The notes: a model not told the origin generated them from the letters alone. A stretch of 28,500 nucleotides of DNA from Chrysomallon squamiferum (GCA_012295275.1 CM022673.1:25842261-25870760), one strand, 5' to 3'; shown: positions 1-21,119, counted from the stretch's first letter. Program-made: numbers and translations.

Positions 1-207
1 TTAAATATCATGAGAGATAATAATTTCATAAGTCATTTTAAATGTATGAATGCTATACTTCAAAAAACAGAAATTAACATTTTATAATAAAAATAACATA
101 ATTCTGACATCTTTACGTTTATTTCAAGACGCTTTTACGATTTCCTTTCTGTGCGAACGTTTCTGATTTACAAAATAAATAAATAAATCTAGACTACATA
201 CCTTCAC

Positions 208-212
<5 letters not shown>

Positions 213-263
<51 letters not shown>
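213..263. repeat. (CT)n microsatellite
   Basis: An uninterrupted TC dinucleotide tract of about 25 units, followed at 283-300 by a short (GT)n tract. Confidence 0.95.
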
Positions 264-267
<4 letters not shown>

Positions 268-646
268 ATTTATTTTATATCTTTGTGTGTGTGTGTGTGG
301 TGTGTGAGATGCTGTTTTTGCGAGTTTCGTGTTTATTGATTTCTTACAGGGTTGAACCGGAATAACTGAAATGTGTCTATTATGAAAACTATAATTGTGG
401 TGAAAGACAATAAACGGTGGGATTCTGACACATGTTAACACTTATGGATGTATTTTACTGTGTAAATAAACGTCTCTGCACACACAGAACGTTTTAACCG
501 ACCTTTAGCTACACGTAATATTATGGTGTGTACTGTATTGGTCGTGTTATAGGTAATGAGTAACTCGTTTTCATCACCCGTTTCAAATTATTCTACACCT
601 ACACTGTGAAGTATGTCGTGCACATTTTAGCATTAACCATTCATGA

Positions 647-803
647 AAAAAAAATAATAATAATAATAAAATAAAATTATAATAATAATAAAATAAAAAC
701 AATAATAATAAAAAAAAAAAAAATAAAAATAAAATAAAATAAAATAAAATAAAATAAAATAAAATAAAATAAAATAAAATAAAATAAATAAATATATAAA
801 TAA
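647..803. repeat. A+T simple-sequence array with AAAAT pentanucleotide core
   Basis: AAT trinucleotides (about 650-690) pass into a poly-A stretch and then about a dozen AAAAT units (about 726-786), ending in TAAA units. Confidence 0.9.
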
Positions 804-919
804 ATATTAAGAAAAACGATGAATAGCCTTGTTCTTTTCGGTTATTTAATTCTTGTTTACTGTTTCTGATATTTAATATCAAATATCAGATATTTAAAAT
901 AAAATACTGTTTTTGACAG

Positions 920-922
<3 letters not shown>

Positions 923-1006
<84 letters not shown>
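923..1006. repeat. (GA)42 microsatellite
   Basis: An uninterrupted GA tract of 84 bp, all purine on the + strand. Confidence 0.97.
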
Positions 1007-1008
<2 letters not shown>

Positions 1009-1097
1009 ATGCATATATGCAAAAATACAGACTTACATGTATAATACATACAGACATGCATATATGTATATATAATTTGTTATACCTGCATAAAAAC

Positions 1098-1330
1098 ATA
1101 CATTCATACATACATACATACTACACACATACATACATACATACATATATACATACATACACACATACACACATATACATACATACATACACACATACAT
1201 ACATACATACATACATTCATAAATACACACATACACACACACACATACAGACACACACACACATACATACGTACATACATATACACACACAAACACACAC
1301 ACACACACACATACATACACATCACATACA
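1098..1330. repeat. (CATA)n/(CA)n compound microsatellite
   Basis: Alternating blocks of CATA and CA units run for about 230 bp and end just before the pyrimidine tract of the TRPC acceptor at 1361. The block is open in several frames on both strands only because of its short periods. Confidence 0.93.
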
Positions 1331-1361
1331 TTAAAACCTTTTTTTCTTCTTGTCCTGCCAG

Positions 1362-4387
<3,026 letters not shown>

Positions 4388-4586
4388 AAACAACATTACA
4401 GTTTTGATGTTGAATTCTTCCGTGAAAATCGGTGCGATTGTCTTGCCAAGCGGAAACTTGGCTCGCGCACTCCGCCCGATCACATTCGAGAGAGAGACGT
4501 CAGGATCAAAGAATAGAAACAGAGTTCTGTCAGGTCTTCATAGAGAGGAAGAACGAAATGTGAAAAATATCACACCAGAAGTTTGA
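4388..4586 (+). pseudogene. Probable continuation of the TRPC coding region in the +1 frame
   Basis: Right after the TGA at 4385-4387 the adjacent frame (codons from 4386) is open to a TGA at 4584-4586. Its composition is far more GC-rich than the following 3' UTR and protein-like (for example NSSVKIGAIVLPSGN, ITFERETSGSKNRN). The two frames overlap from 4332 to 4385, so a single-base difference in the T run at 4383-4385 would fuse them and add about 66 residues. This is either an assembly indel, a real frameshift allele or coding-like 3' UTR. No matching protein family was recognised. Confidence 0.5.
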
Positions 4587-4884
4587 TTTGAAGGATTTTG
4601 TTGGTTTGGTTTTACTTTGAGGTATATTTTCTCTTCAAATAATGCAGTTTGGGTGTTTAGATTATTTAGATAAACGTATGGTTAATTTATTTAATTCACT
4701 GATTTGCTTTTATCGTTTTAAAATGCTGTATTTGGTGTTGAATTTATTACGTAACTTTTGGTAAAGCATGATTACTTTATTTACTCTGTGCATTTTTTTG
4801 AACTTATTATACACACTGAATATTGATGTCCTTTGTTAGTTTTACAAATTTCGAAATATTTTGTTTTTTTATTTCTTAGAAACC

Positions 4885-4890
4885 AATAAA
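4885..4890 (+). terminator. Candidate polyadenylation signal of the TRPC gene
   Basis: A canonical AATAAA hexamer lies about 500 bp after the first stop, followed by a T/GT-rich stretch. The sequence between 4587 and 4885 is AT-rich without codon structure, as expected for a 3' UTR. Confidence 0.6.
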
Positions 4891-6573
4891 GTCTGTATAT
4901 CTTTTATATTGATTTATTACTGATTAATTATATTCTCAAATCAAAACACTATCATTGTATTTAACTAAATATTTATTTTTATACATGTTATTCCAGATGA
5001 TAATATATGCATGCAAATAATATATTTAAAGCTAAAAAATAATGTATATTTATTGTCACTTAAGAAAACCTATTGCAAATTTGCATGAACATAATGATTC
5101 TTTCTGGCATTGGTTACACAACAAATCATTGGCATAAACAGCAAGTATATTTCAGTATATCATAGAACTTAAAAGAAAAACAGATAATACTGTATAATTA
5201 TGTGGCCATTAACAATAAATATTAGATATAAATAATAATACAATTTTTATTTCATGACATTTATTTTATGGAGAGTATTCTGAAAGCACAACAAATGGAA
5301 CATTTATAAAGTACCTGTGTCAACAACAAAAATATAAATAAAATTTGTATGTATTATTAAGTTTCAAGTATGACAAAAATATATCTTGAATAACTATAAA
5401 ATATATAAATTTAACTTTCAGCTGCATTAATTAAACAGAACATGTCAATTTAGGGTTCTTTAAGAAAAAAAAAAATTAAAATTACTTTTTAAATAGATTA
5501 TTCTGAGTAAAACTGTCAAACTGACAGAAATGTATGGAATATAAAACCTATCTCCTGGTTTGGGAAACATGATTAATAATGATTATATTTCATCAAAATT
5601 CAAAGATTAACAACACATTAATACATTTTTTTTTCAGAATTTATTTTTAGTTAATAAAAATAATAATCACATTCTACAATGACAAATATATAATTTGATT
5701 CTAAAATAAATGATACTGAATATTTAGATGTCTAAAACAGGCAAAAAAAAAAAAAAAAAAAGAAGAAGAGAAGAAAAGAAATCCCTACATTTATTGGATT
5801 TCTTATAACTAATTCTTAGTCCTGTATTGAGTATCTTTGCTTATAAAGTATTTTACAACTAATGTTGACCTTTCTCCAGAGATTCCAAAACTAAACAAAC
5901 AAACATTACAATGGAATAAATGACCAAACTATAACCATTTCAGTGGAATTACAATTGCATGGAATGAATAAAGTTAGATCAACATCTGTAATCAGAAGAA
6001 TCTCATTGCCATGTAACATTTTTTAATATTCTCTCAAGACAGACTAATTTAAAAGGAGTAATAAATTAAATTATGACGATATGACATTAAATCCACCTTA
6101 AAAACTAACTAAATATATACAAGGTGTTAAATTAAAAAAAAAACGATGTACCAGTAGACATAACTGAGTAGTGCAGTGATCACACAGGAATATGATTATG
6201 CAATAAACACATTCTTTTTGACTACAGGTTAACTATCCCTTTTCTGAAATACTGAGGGGCAGACGATAAAATAACTAGTCCAGAGCAGGCCTTTTCAAAC
6301 TTCTTTTATTCATAGAACTCATATAATTTGGGCCTTTTTTTTTTTTTTTTACAGAAACTGAAATCCTTAAAGATTCATGGCTTTTTGGGGAATATTTTAA
6401 GTTAATTTCTTCTTTTTTTTAATAAATATAGCAATGAAATATAGTGAAGGGATTTGATTTTTTTAAATCTGAATATAAATGGTTTATTTCTCAGAAACTG
6501 GGCATTGAAACAGCAATATCTTGTGTGGAACCCTCATCTTTGAGATACCCTGTTCATTCACAATAACTTATAA

Positions 6574-6629
<56 letters not shown>

Positions 6630-7853
6630 AAAATGTATAAGTGCATTGCCTAATACAAAATAATAATTTGGGATTTAATATAAGAGACAATCAACTGTAA
6701 GTTTATTCTGCATAATGAAATGAAGAACAAACTCATTTAGATTAACAGATTTAAAACATCTAAAATTATGACTATCAAACAAGTTGAAAACAGAAAAAAA
6801 AGATATAGGAAAGAATGCATGGATTGATGCATGCACAACATTTATAGATCATAGTGAACACAAAATGTCCATATCCATATGAATGGTTTGAAAAAAAAAA
6901 AAAAAAATTAACACTGAAAAATTATAAATAATATGGTGCAAATAAAACTATGTGATGACAATATGTAATGTAAAAACATATTTAAATTTTCTAACTAAAT
7001 CAGATATTTTCTGTTTTAAATAACAAAATTCTCAGGTAAATATATATAATGTTATTCAACAGTTTACTAATTCTAATGCACACATTCAAACAATTAGCCG
7101 AAGAACAATTAACAGACATTTTACAATAAAGCAAAATTAAAAGAAATTCAAATTATTGATGGTTTCTCAGTAAACAAAATGGAAATACAGTAGATGGTTA
7201 TTTACAGCTGTTATTTGAAAAGAATTATCCCTGAAAAATTGGCATATTTCTAAACATTAACACTGATATTATTAAAGTAATATGTGAAATAAAAAAAACC
7301 ACCAGACTTCTGCCAATATCAGTTACAAAATATAAAATAAATTCACTGAGGTCTGAGTTATAGGTGGTAATATTCTGTGATTGGTGTTTTGTGGACGTAA
7401 CTTACAAATACAGTCAAGTTATCAAAAAGCTACCTTTATGAATGTGAAATGTCATTCTCTGTCTAAAACTAGGAGGCTAGTCTATGAATTATAAAAACTA
7501 CTGTCTAACTTCATTTGTGCTTTTCTTTATGCCCTTCTTGCCATGTCTATATCTCATTTTTCTGGAATCAACTGATAAATAATAACATCAATTCTTTGGA
7601 AAACAAACAATTTTTTTTCTTTTTACTGATTAATACATTTGAAAAACAAAGCCATACACATGCAGTCAGTATCACACCTGCCTCTCTAGAACATACAAAC
7701 ACTTGATAGTAACACTAGATAGCTCTGCTAATCTGTTTTGTAAGCCACTCACACAAACACACACTGACACTGAGAATATGTTCCATTAACTTTGTCTTAC
7801 AGTGAAAACACAGGATCACAATGTCCCAGTAATTGTTTTACTCATATATGTGG
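4891..7853 (-). other. bax: Convergent region, probably mostly the 3' UTR of the BAX-like gene
   Basis: About 3 kb without credible exons on either strand. It is A-rich on + (T-rich on -), with only modest repeats: poly-A at 5742-5761, (TG)n(TA)n at 6574-6627, short A and T runs. Several AATAAA hexamers occur on the minus strand close to the TRPC polyA signal (for example 4972-4977 and 5049-5054). The two 3' ends may therefore lie within about 150 bp of each other or overlap. Assignment as UTR is inferred from the absence of other genes and the low repeat content. Confidence 0.45.
6574..6627. repeat. (TG)n(TA)n microsatellite
   Basis: Seven TG units followed by about nineteen TA units, uninterrupted. 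Confidence 0.95.
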
Positions 7854-7964
7854 TTAGCTCTGAATTCCTTTCCAAAGGTAAATACCAGCGCTGAGGATTA
7901 CACCTGCACCAAATACGAACATCACCTGCTTGGCTGGAGTTCCAAAATACTCCACAATAGCTTC
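7854..7964 (-). CDS. bax: bax exon 6: end of BH2 and transmembrane anchor
   Basis: 36 codons plus TAA (7854-7856). It starts EAIVEYFGTP, the continuation of BH2 as in BAX GGW-xGLLSYFGTP, then an uncharged roughly 20-residue segment ending in WKGIQS. The acceptor is read on the minus strand as TTTTATAG. Confidence 0.95.
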   Translation of the reverse strand, partial: EAIVEYFGTPAKQVMFVFGAGVILSAGIYLWKGIQS

Positions 7965-9862
7965 CTATAAAACAGAAAACAAACAATAGAAAACATTTGT
8001 TTTTGTTTTTCAATGTTAATACTTAAATATATGTATCACATCTGTAGTCACTTCAGTTTTGAAAATTTTCAATTATTATTTTGAAAACAATTGTTAGCAT
8101 TTTATGTCTTTTTAATAATTTTACTCATAGAATCATGATTAATGGTTAAGTTTGTAAAAATAAAATGTTTTACATACCCATCCACCTCTTTCTATAATCC
8201 AGGCTGCAACCTTGTCTCGAATGAAGTCAACTATAACATTGATAGTTGCTCGTATCAAAGGAATTTTGTCTAAGGCCTGTAATAAAAATTATAATACAAT
8301 GCATAACACAAACATATTTTAGGTATTTAGGATGTTGCTGGTGTAAAGATAAAACGCAAGATGTCTAATAGCAAAATAACATATTACGATTTCTGATGTT
8401 AAATTATTTAATCTTCATACTTTTCAGTGCATTATTATGAAATATGAGAAAAAAAAAAATGCTAAATTACACACTCTACACTTCAGCAGAGAACAATTAT
8501 ATATTTTTTTTTTTAATATTAAAGAAAACCCTGACAAACTGTTACCTTCACAGCTAATTTAAAAGCCAAATAGAATAAAGCTGTCACTCTTCCCCAGTTA
8601 AATATGCCATCTGCAAAGATCTGTTGTGCAACATTCATCAAAGTGCTTCTGGATGCATCAGGAGCCACACGGTTTATTGCACTGAAGATAAGAATTTGTT
8701 TTAATAATGCATTAGAAATCACACAAAAAACATAAAATGCATTTACCTGCAACAAACTGTAAATGTTTTATTTCAGCTACATAAATCACAATAGGATTAA
8801 AATTCATATTTTTAATATACACGTCTTCTTTCTAACCATTTCAGAAATAAACTGTGGTTGGTCATTAAAAGAAAATGATAAATTACCCAAACACACAGTG
8901 AGTTGATGCCATTTTACTTCAGCTATATACAAAACTTAAATTATTTTGTAAAATAATTTTAATATTTGATACCTAAAGTAACTCAAATTCAGTATTATCA
9001 ACATAAGTAAGTCTAATTTAGTGTTAATCACACATACTTCTGAAGCCTGACATCACCATCCAGCTGGTCTCCTATACACCGAAGAGCTCTTGCTATTTCC
9101 GATACATGCTGCATGGGTGGACCTGCAAATAAAATTCAAAATAATCCCAACATGCAAATCCTGTAATAACTGTTAGTATTCGTCAAATATCTGAATTCAA
9201 TTGGAAATTTGCTAACAGTATTAATAAAACTGCTTTTCACAGACGTTTTATTTCTGTTACTTTTGTTTTTTGCTGTGACGATGATCTTGTTACATTTGTG
9301 GGAATTTCAGGCTTTGTTAAACGAAGTAAACATGGAAATAAATATAAACCATTTCTCTTAAAGCTGTCGCAAAATTAAATCTTCGAAGTACTATTAATCA
9401 AAAGTGAATTTTCAAACTGATAAAAATCACAAGAATTAACTAATTTCTGACGTCCCAAAATTCTTCTTTTCTTTTTAAGAACAACTTATTACTTATCTAG
9501 TAACAAACAAATTTGAATTTTCTGACCTGTTGGAGTTCCTGGCTCCTGCAGTTCTTCCATTGCTGGAGCATTCTGAATTCCCTCTTGCACCATACGCTCA
9601 TATATAAATGTGTTTAACAAATAACGGCCCTGATTTGTTATATCTTCAGTGGTCCTCTCCTGATAGCGAACTGGACCTACAACACAATTTGCATCATGAT
9701 AACCATACACCCTGTTTGAAACAAAATAGGTATGTTTATAATATACTATATATAAACGTCAGCTTAGTCATTATACATAATAATAATATTTTGCAGTAGG
9801 GCAAGGCTTAAAATAGTAAATAGACAAACTCACTTTTTGAAGAGAGCAAAGGTTATTTTCAT
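7854..9862 (-). CDS. bax: BAX-type pro-apoptotic BCL-2 family protein, complete, six exons
   Basis: Multidomain effector that permeabilises the outer mitochondrial membrane during apoptosis. Exons on the minus strand are 9862-9834, 9711-9527, 9122-9038, 8681-8546, 8276-8178 and 7964-7854; all junctions are GT..AG and phases agree (2, 1, 2, 0, 0). The product is about 214 residues. It has an N-terminal helix region (GRYLLNTFIYERM), BH3 (ARALRCIGDQLDGD, with the invariant L..(I)GD), BH1 (FNWGRVTALFYLAFKL), BH2 (IIERGGWEAIVEYFGT) and a C-terminal hydrophobic anchor (VMFVFGAGVILSAGIYLW) ending KGIQS. Human BAX is 192 residues. BH3 and tail fit BAX better than BAK. The first coding exon (MKITFALFK) is chosen because its GTGAGT donor gives the only matching phase; it is the least certain part. 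Confidence 0.95.
8178..8276 (-). CDS. bax: bax exon 5: helices 6-8 and BH2
   Basis: 33 codons, phase 0 on both sides, donor GTATGT. It encodes ALDKIPLIRATINVIVDFIR through WIIERGGW. The ERGGW matches the QGGW/DQGGW of BH2. Confidence 0.95.
8546..8681 (-). CDS. bax: bax exon 4: BH1
   Basis: One base completing an Asn codon, then 45 codons; donor GTAACA. It contains ADGIFNWGRVTALFYLAFKL, the BH1 signature NWGR with the following helix 5 hairpin that enters the membrane. Confidence 0.97.
9038..9122 (-). CDS. bax: bax exon 3: BH3
   Basis: 85 bp, phases 1 and 2, donor GTATGT. The BH3 helix reads ARALRCIGDQLDGD, with the Leu and Gly-Asp pair that contact the hydrophobic groove of BCL-2 proteins. 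Confidence 0.95.
9527..9711 (-). CDS. bax: bax exon 2: N-terminal helix 1 region
   Basis: 185 bp, donor GTCAGA, acceptor TTTCAAACAG. It encodes a segment with TEDITNQGRYLLNTFIYERM (helix alpha-1, equivalent to the QIMKTGALLLQGFIQDR region of BAX) and an acidic, Pro-containing loop before BH3. Confidence 0.92.
9834..9862 (-). CDS. bax: bax first coding exon (start codon exon)
   Basis: ATG at 9862-9860, nine codons and two bases, then a strong GTGAGT donor (9833-9828). It is the only nearby exon whose phase joins correctly to 9711. A TTTTTCTATTCAAG stretch directly upstream looks like an acceptor ending at 9864, so the exon may be about 30 bp, with 5' UTR exons further upstream. Confidence 0.6.
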
Positions 9863-9903
9863 GCTTGAATAGAAAAACGATGCTGTTTGAGTAGCCTGCT
9901 TTA

Positions 9904-9904
<1 letters not shown>

Positions 9905-9965
<61 letters not shown>
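9905..9965. repeat. (TTA)n followed by poly-T
   Basis: About ten TTA units passing into a run of about thirty T. Confidence 0.95.
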
Positions 9966-9969
<4 letters not shown>

Positions 9970-11235
9970 ATTTCAAACATGAACTATCTACAACATTTTC
10001 TATTTCCTCTTCATTAGAAATATATGCTGTCAACAATGCATCTATTAAGTATTTGTATTTAGTGGAAAATTAAAATTAAATGAAAATAGTTAAATCACAG
10101 AGGTACATGGGCATTATCTAATGACTCATCAGCTTTATTATCAAAATCTTTTTAAAAGTACACACCAATTCTCTTTCAAAATATTTATTTTACTTCCTTG
10201 TCACTTCCATCTCTCTCCCAGTTTTTAATCAGAATAATATACTATAATGAGTTACTTTTTTCATATTTTATGATCTGACAACAAAAAGGAATATATGTAC
10301 TTACAACATTAGGTAGCTTAATGCAATTACAGAATTATGAATATGTGATTTTTTAAAATTATTATTATTGTTTTTTTTTTTTTAAATTCAGTTTATTAAA
10401 CTATATAATACTAATAGTAGATATAAATTATAATTATGATTACCATTTAGTGGTAATATTGAACTACCAAATAAAAAAGGAATATAAGACAATAAATACT
10501 AATGTTTATTATTATTATGAAGATAATATACAATAATACTAGGTAAATTATTTTAAGCGTTTGTATTTTACTATTTCTCATCCATTCACCATTGTTAATG
10601 TTTTTGAGATTACTAACTTAATTGATTATATTAATTTAATAAATAAGTAAAAATAATTCAAAAACCAAAAATATATTACATAATTACCAAAACCAAACAA
10701 TAAAATTATAAAAAAAGTAAAATAAAAAACATGCAATTTAACGTGCTTTTTTTCTTTCAGTTTTATCTTTGTAAATAATTACAATACTTTATTCTAAAGC
10801 ATCTTACTTCTTGAAAGTGGATGTCGCGTTTCTTGCCTCATGTTGACTGGAATAATAAATAACGTTAAAATTGTATCACGATTTTAAATATTTTTTTGTA
10901 AAATATAATCACACTCAAAACCTAAACACTTTCAACATTATCTAAATTATCTACTGTTTTTGTTTCCGTATTACGCTTTGTATCATCATCATTTTCTTCT
11001 TCTTCACATACATTTCCTCCAAATGACCGGAGATCTACATAAAAGGTTCTTACTAGAATAAAAAGTATCCTCCCTCAGCTCTTATTTGGAAATGTTTATG
11101 CCACTCTTATAACAATTAATCAACATTACTGTTAAATTAGAAATACAAAACAAGCCAAACCAATATAATATTTCTCAAATATATACAATGTACTGATCAT
11201 TACATTACTGTTGAATAGTAACAACAATATCAAAA

Positions 11236-11372
11236 GATGATGATGATGATAATAATGACTATGATTATGATTATGATTATTATTATTAATAGTAGTAGAG
11301 TGGTAATAGTAGTAGTAGTTGTTCTTGTTGTAGTAGTAGCAGCAGTAGTAGTAAAGTCACTGCAGCAGTAGT
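11236..11372. repeat. Compound trinucleotide repeat
   Basis: GAT, AAT, ATT, GTA, GTT and GCA triplets in imperfect blocks. Long open frames here are repeat translation. Confidence 0.85.
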
Positions 11373-11380
11373 AGCAGTAG

Positions 11381-11639
11381 TACAGATACCGGACCATTTA
11401 TCCGGCAAACTTGGGAACTGAAATGAGCCGGATTTCTGGATTTTCTGGTTTTCTTGACTCAGGCTAAATATAGTACTTAAATCATTATTATTATTATTCA
11501 AATAAAAAATAAACAATGATCTTTCAGATTAATCCATTTACTAAAGCAGTGGTTTAATCTTGAAATCCAGTTACAAGAGGATAATGATAAATCTCTTCAG
11601 TAGTTCTACTGTCCTCGCCAGGCAGATCGCTAAATGTTT

Positions 11640-11682
<43 letters not shown>

Positions 11683-12213
11683 CCACCACCAGCAACCTGC
11701 TTTTCCGCTGGCATATTAGACATGGTTAAAAATGAAAACTGAAATAAATTCTCAGAAATAATCAGGTAATTCTGAAAGATCACCTACAGACAACAGCAGT
11801 CACGACGAAACTGGAGCGGGGCACGTAACGAAAACGAAAACAAAGAGGCCTCCCTTCGAACTGCAGCCAACCCCCTAAATTTGTAGTTGATAACTCATAA
11901 GAATGCAATAGGTCAAGGGTAGCTGTTTTCTTCTGTTAAATTAACAACAACAACAACAACAACGACAACATCGAAAATAAATAAAAAATAAAAAAAAAAT
12001 AAATAATATTTTAAGATATCGTTCTCATGGTTCGTTCCTCGATCAAATTTGCAATAGCCCCCCCCCCAAAAAAAAAAAATCGTTTCGATGATTTATAACT
12101 ATTTTTGTGATAAAAAAGAGGCAACTTCCTCTATTTTAAAAATAGAAATTACTATAGGAAAGATAATCAATACCATCTGTTAACTGTAGATTATAAGCTA
12201 GGTTTGCCGGATA
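11381..12213. mobile_element. Degraded pogo/Tigger-like DNA transposon or MITE remnant
   Basis: The left end has TA followed by CAGATACCGG, then TATCCGGCAAAC at 11399-11410 and a CCGG-rich segment (GCCGGATTTCTGG). The exact reverse complement GTTTGCCGGATA is at 12202-12213. TA plus CAG and repeated CCGG motifs are typical of pogo/Tigger termini. No transposase reading frame remains between the ends, and the right end is interrupted by an A run. Confidence 0.45.
11641..11682. repeat. Poly-T tract
   Basis: About 42 bp nearly pure T with a single C. Confidence 0.95.
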
Positions 12214-12339
12214 TTCGAAAAAAAAAAAAAAATAATAATAATATTTATGCTGCCTTGAATGTTTCCTTATTTAGTTTTATTATTGCGATTCTGGAGCAAC
12301 AATAAAGGGTCATCTTGAATTGATTAAATCCTAATCGAA

Positions 12340-12352
12340 TTTACCTAGCAAC
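12340..12352. promoter_or_regulatory. Candidate RFX X-box
   Basis: TTTACC-T-AGCAAC matches the imperfect inverted repeat GTNRCC(N)RGYAAC at all but the first base with a 1-bp spacer. It lies about 690 bp upstream of the SH2 gene start codon and between two divergent genes. Motif match only. Confidence 0.25.
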
Positions 12353-13032
12353 GCATAAAAACAAGTTGCGACATCTACGCTGCTACATTTGGAGTGCTGG
12401 GAAAAATCAGTCGATGAACATCTGTGGCAGTACAGTCTGATGATTTTCTATGATTTACCGTGGATTATTATTCAAAACATATTGTGTTGGTGGGTTTTTT
12501 AATTTAAAAAATAAGACATTTGTGGTGGTTTTTTTTCGAATAAGTGTGTATTCGAATACTGTCTCCTTGGAACTGTGACGGATATCCAAAAGTCACCTTT
12601 TTGAAAATAAAAGCAGGATTAAAATCAAAACAACAAATTTCGATTCTGATTGTATCTGAACGATCTTTATGAATGTGAGCAGTAAACGAAAGAAGAAATT
12701 CAGATTCTTAAACAACGTCAGCGAAAAGGTAGAAGAAAGAAACAGAGAAACAACAATTTAAAAAACAAAAAGACGAAATGAATTAGGAACGAAATTTTTC
12801 CATTAGATAATAGGGTCCATGGTTTCTGTAAAATATTGATTAAAGTATACAGTGTGGCTAAATGCTTGCGTGACCCAAATGGAAAATTTTACATTTCACG
12901 TCTTGTAGACCTGTGATTTCAGACATTATTATGGGTTAGTTAACTTGGAGCATTTAGATTTTTAATATATCATCGACATTAGCCGGTCGATATAGAGTTG
13001 TTTAAACGTGTCAACAACAACATCAGCAACCT

Positions 13033-19886
<6,854 letters not shown>

Positions 19887-20828
19887 ACGGTTTTGTGGGT
19901 AGTGCATCAATGTGGTTTTTCGTATGTACGTTATTTCGAAAACATGCGCGAATAAGACTGGTTTTGTTTGCTGAGGATACACTGGGAACATTTACAGAAA
20001 CGAAGGGGAAAAAAATTATGCCTTTTTCTGACATAAATTCTGACATTTCAAATGGAGAATAACAAACACGAGCCAAGTTTGTAGTCATACTATATATATA
20101 AAGAGGGGTACGCGACGGCCAAATATGGAATTTGATAAATAAAGATTTTTGAGCTGGTGCTTGGATGTGAAGCAGTGTGAAAGGTGAGCAAACAGAGAGC
20201 AGCTCGTTAGTGGCTTGGGCGAGACAAATTGGCCCATTGGCTGTTAGACAGGTACACAGTCACATAATAGAAGCAAAACGTTTTAAACGTGCCGCGTTTA
20301 ATTAGTTGTCTCACAGTCTATTTGCCAAATGTCAGCGGGTGTGTGTGACAGTTGGGGTGTCGGTTTTAGCATTGTAGTAAATTGTACTTTACTAAATTTT
20401 GTTACGTTTCATAAGCACAAAAAAAACTCACACAAACATGTTTAAGTCCTTCGCAGTTCGTACGTTTTATTTATCGGTTCGTATCACGTAATTTGTACAC
20501 ACAGAGGCATATTATAACAAATACAAACGTCTTGTAAATAACAGGTTGTTGTAAAAACGTTCATTGTAACCGTGAACGTGTCAAATTCAGAAGACAGTTA
20601 TACAAACATGTAACACGTAACGCTGAACATTAATTAAGAAAAATAATAATTGTTTAAGAAGGAACTTTCAAAAGCTGCTAAAGCTGATTTTACAAAGAAG
20701 AATCTTTGTTGATCTCTTCCATACTTCTTCTTCTTTTAAAAATTTCGTATATAATAATTTTATAATAAAATGTACATGATAAAAAAAAAATCTGATAAAT
20801 CATGAATTTAAGAGTATATTAACACATG

Positions 20829-20831
<3 letters not shown>

Positions 20832-20909
<78 letters not shown>
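20832..20909. repeat. (GA)39 microsatellite
   Basis: An uninterrupted AG/GA tract of 78 bp. Confidence 0.97.
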
Positions 20910-20912
<3 letters not shown>

Positions 20913-21119
20913 TTGTATGTGTGTGTGTTTACGTGGATAGGTAGTAAAAGGATTTTAATGTTATTTCTATTTAATAGCTCTCCGTATTTTTGTTGAACTA
21001 TAAATGAAACCTGTTGTATGAATATAAGCAAGCAAACATTCTCAAAAAAAAAAAATATATATATATGTGAATTTAAAAAAAAATACTGATTTTGTATAAA
21101 CGTTTCATACAACACATAA

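Larger units (their letters stand above)
1..1361 (+). other. TRPC gene intron (5' end outside the window), microsatellite-filled
   Basis: This is intronic sequence upstream of the first recognisable TRPC exon. It ends in a pyrimidine-rich tract and CAG acceptor at 1359-1361. It contains (CT)n, an A/T pentanucleotide array, (GA)n and a CATA/CA compound array. A perfect 10-bp inverted repeat (865-874 with 881-890) lies just before the (GA)n tract. No further TRPC exon was found here, so the ankyrin repeats and S1-S5 must be encoded left of the window. Long open frames across 921-1560 are translations of repeats. Confidence 0.75.
9863..13032. other. Intergenic region between divergent bax (-) and the SH2 gene (+)
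   Basis: About 3.2 kb. It holds (TTA)n plus poly-T (9905-9965), a candidate minus-strand 5' UTR exon with a GTAAGA donor (exon edge 10808), trinucleotide compound repeats (11236-11372), a pogo-like element remnant (11381-12213), a poly-T stretch (11641-11682), and a less repetitive stretch 12300-13030 that probably contains the promoter and 5' UTR of the SH2 gene. No further coding exon was recognised. Confidence 0.6.

Noticed and set aside
7515-8013. ORFs on both strands at the bax 3' end
   Set aside because: They are out-of-frame shadows of bax exon 6 or lie in its AT-rich 3' region.
10808-10841. ATG of the upstream minus-strand exon (MRQETRHP) as the bax start codon
   Set aside because: Joined to the exon at 9711 its phase leads to a stop within about a dozen codons. 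It can only be 5' UTR or an upstream ORF.
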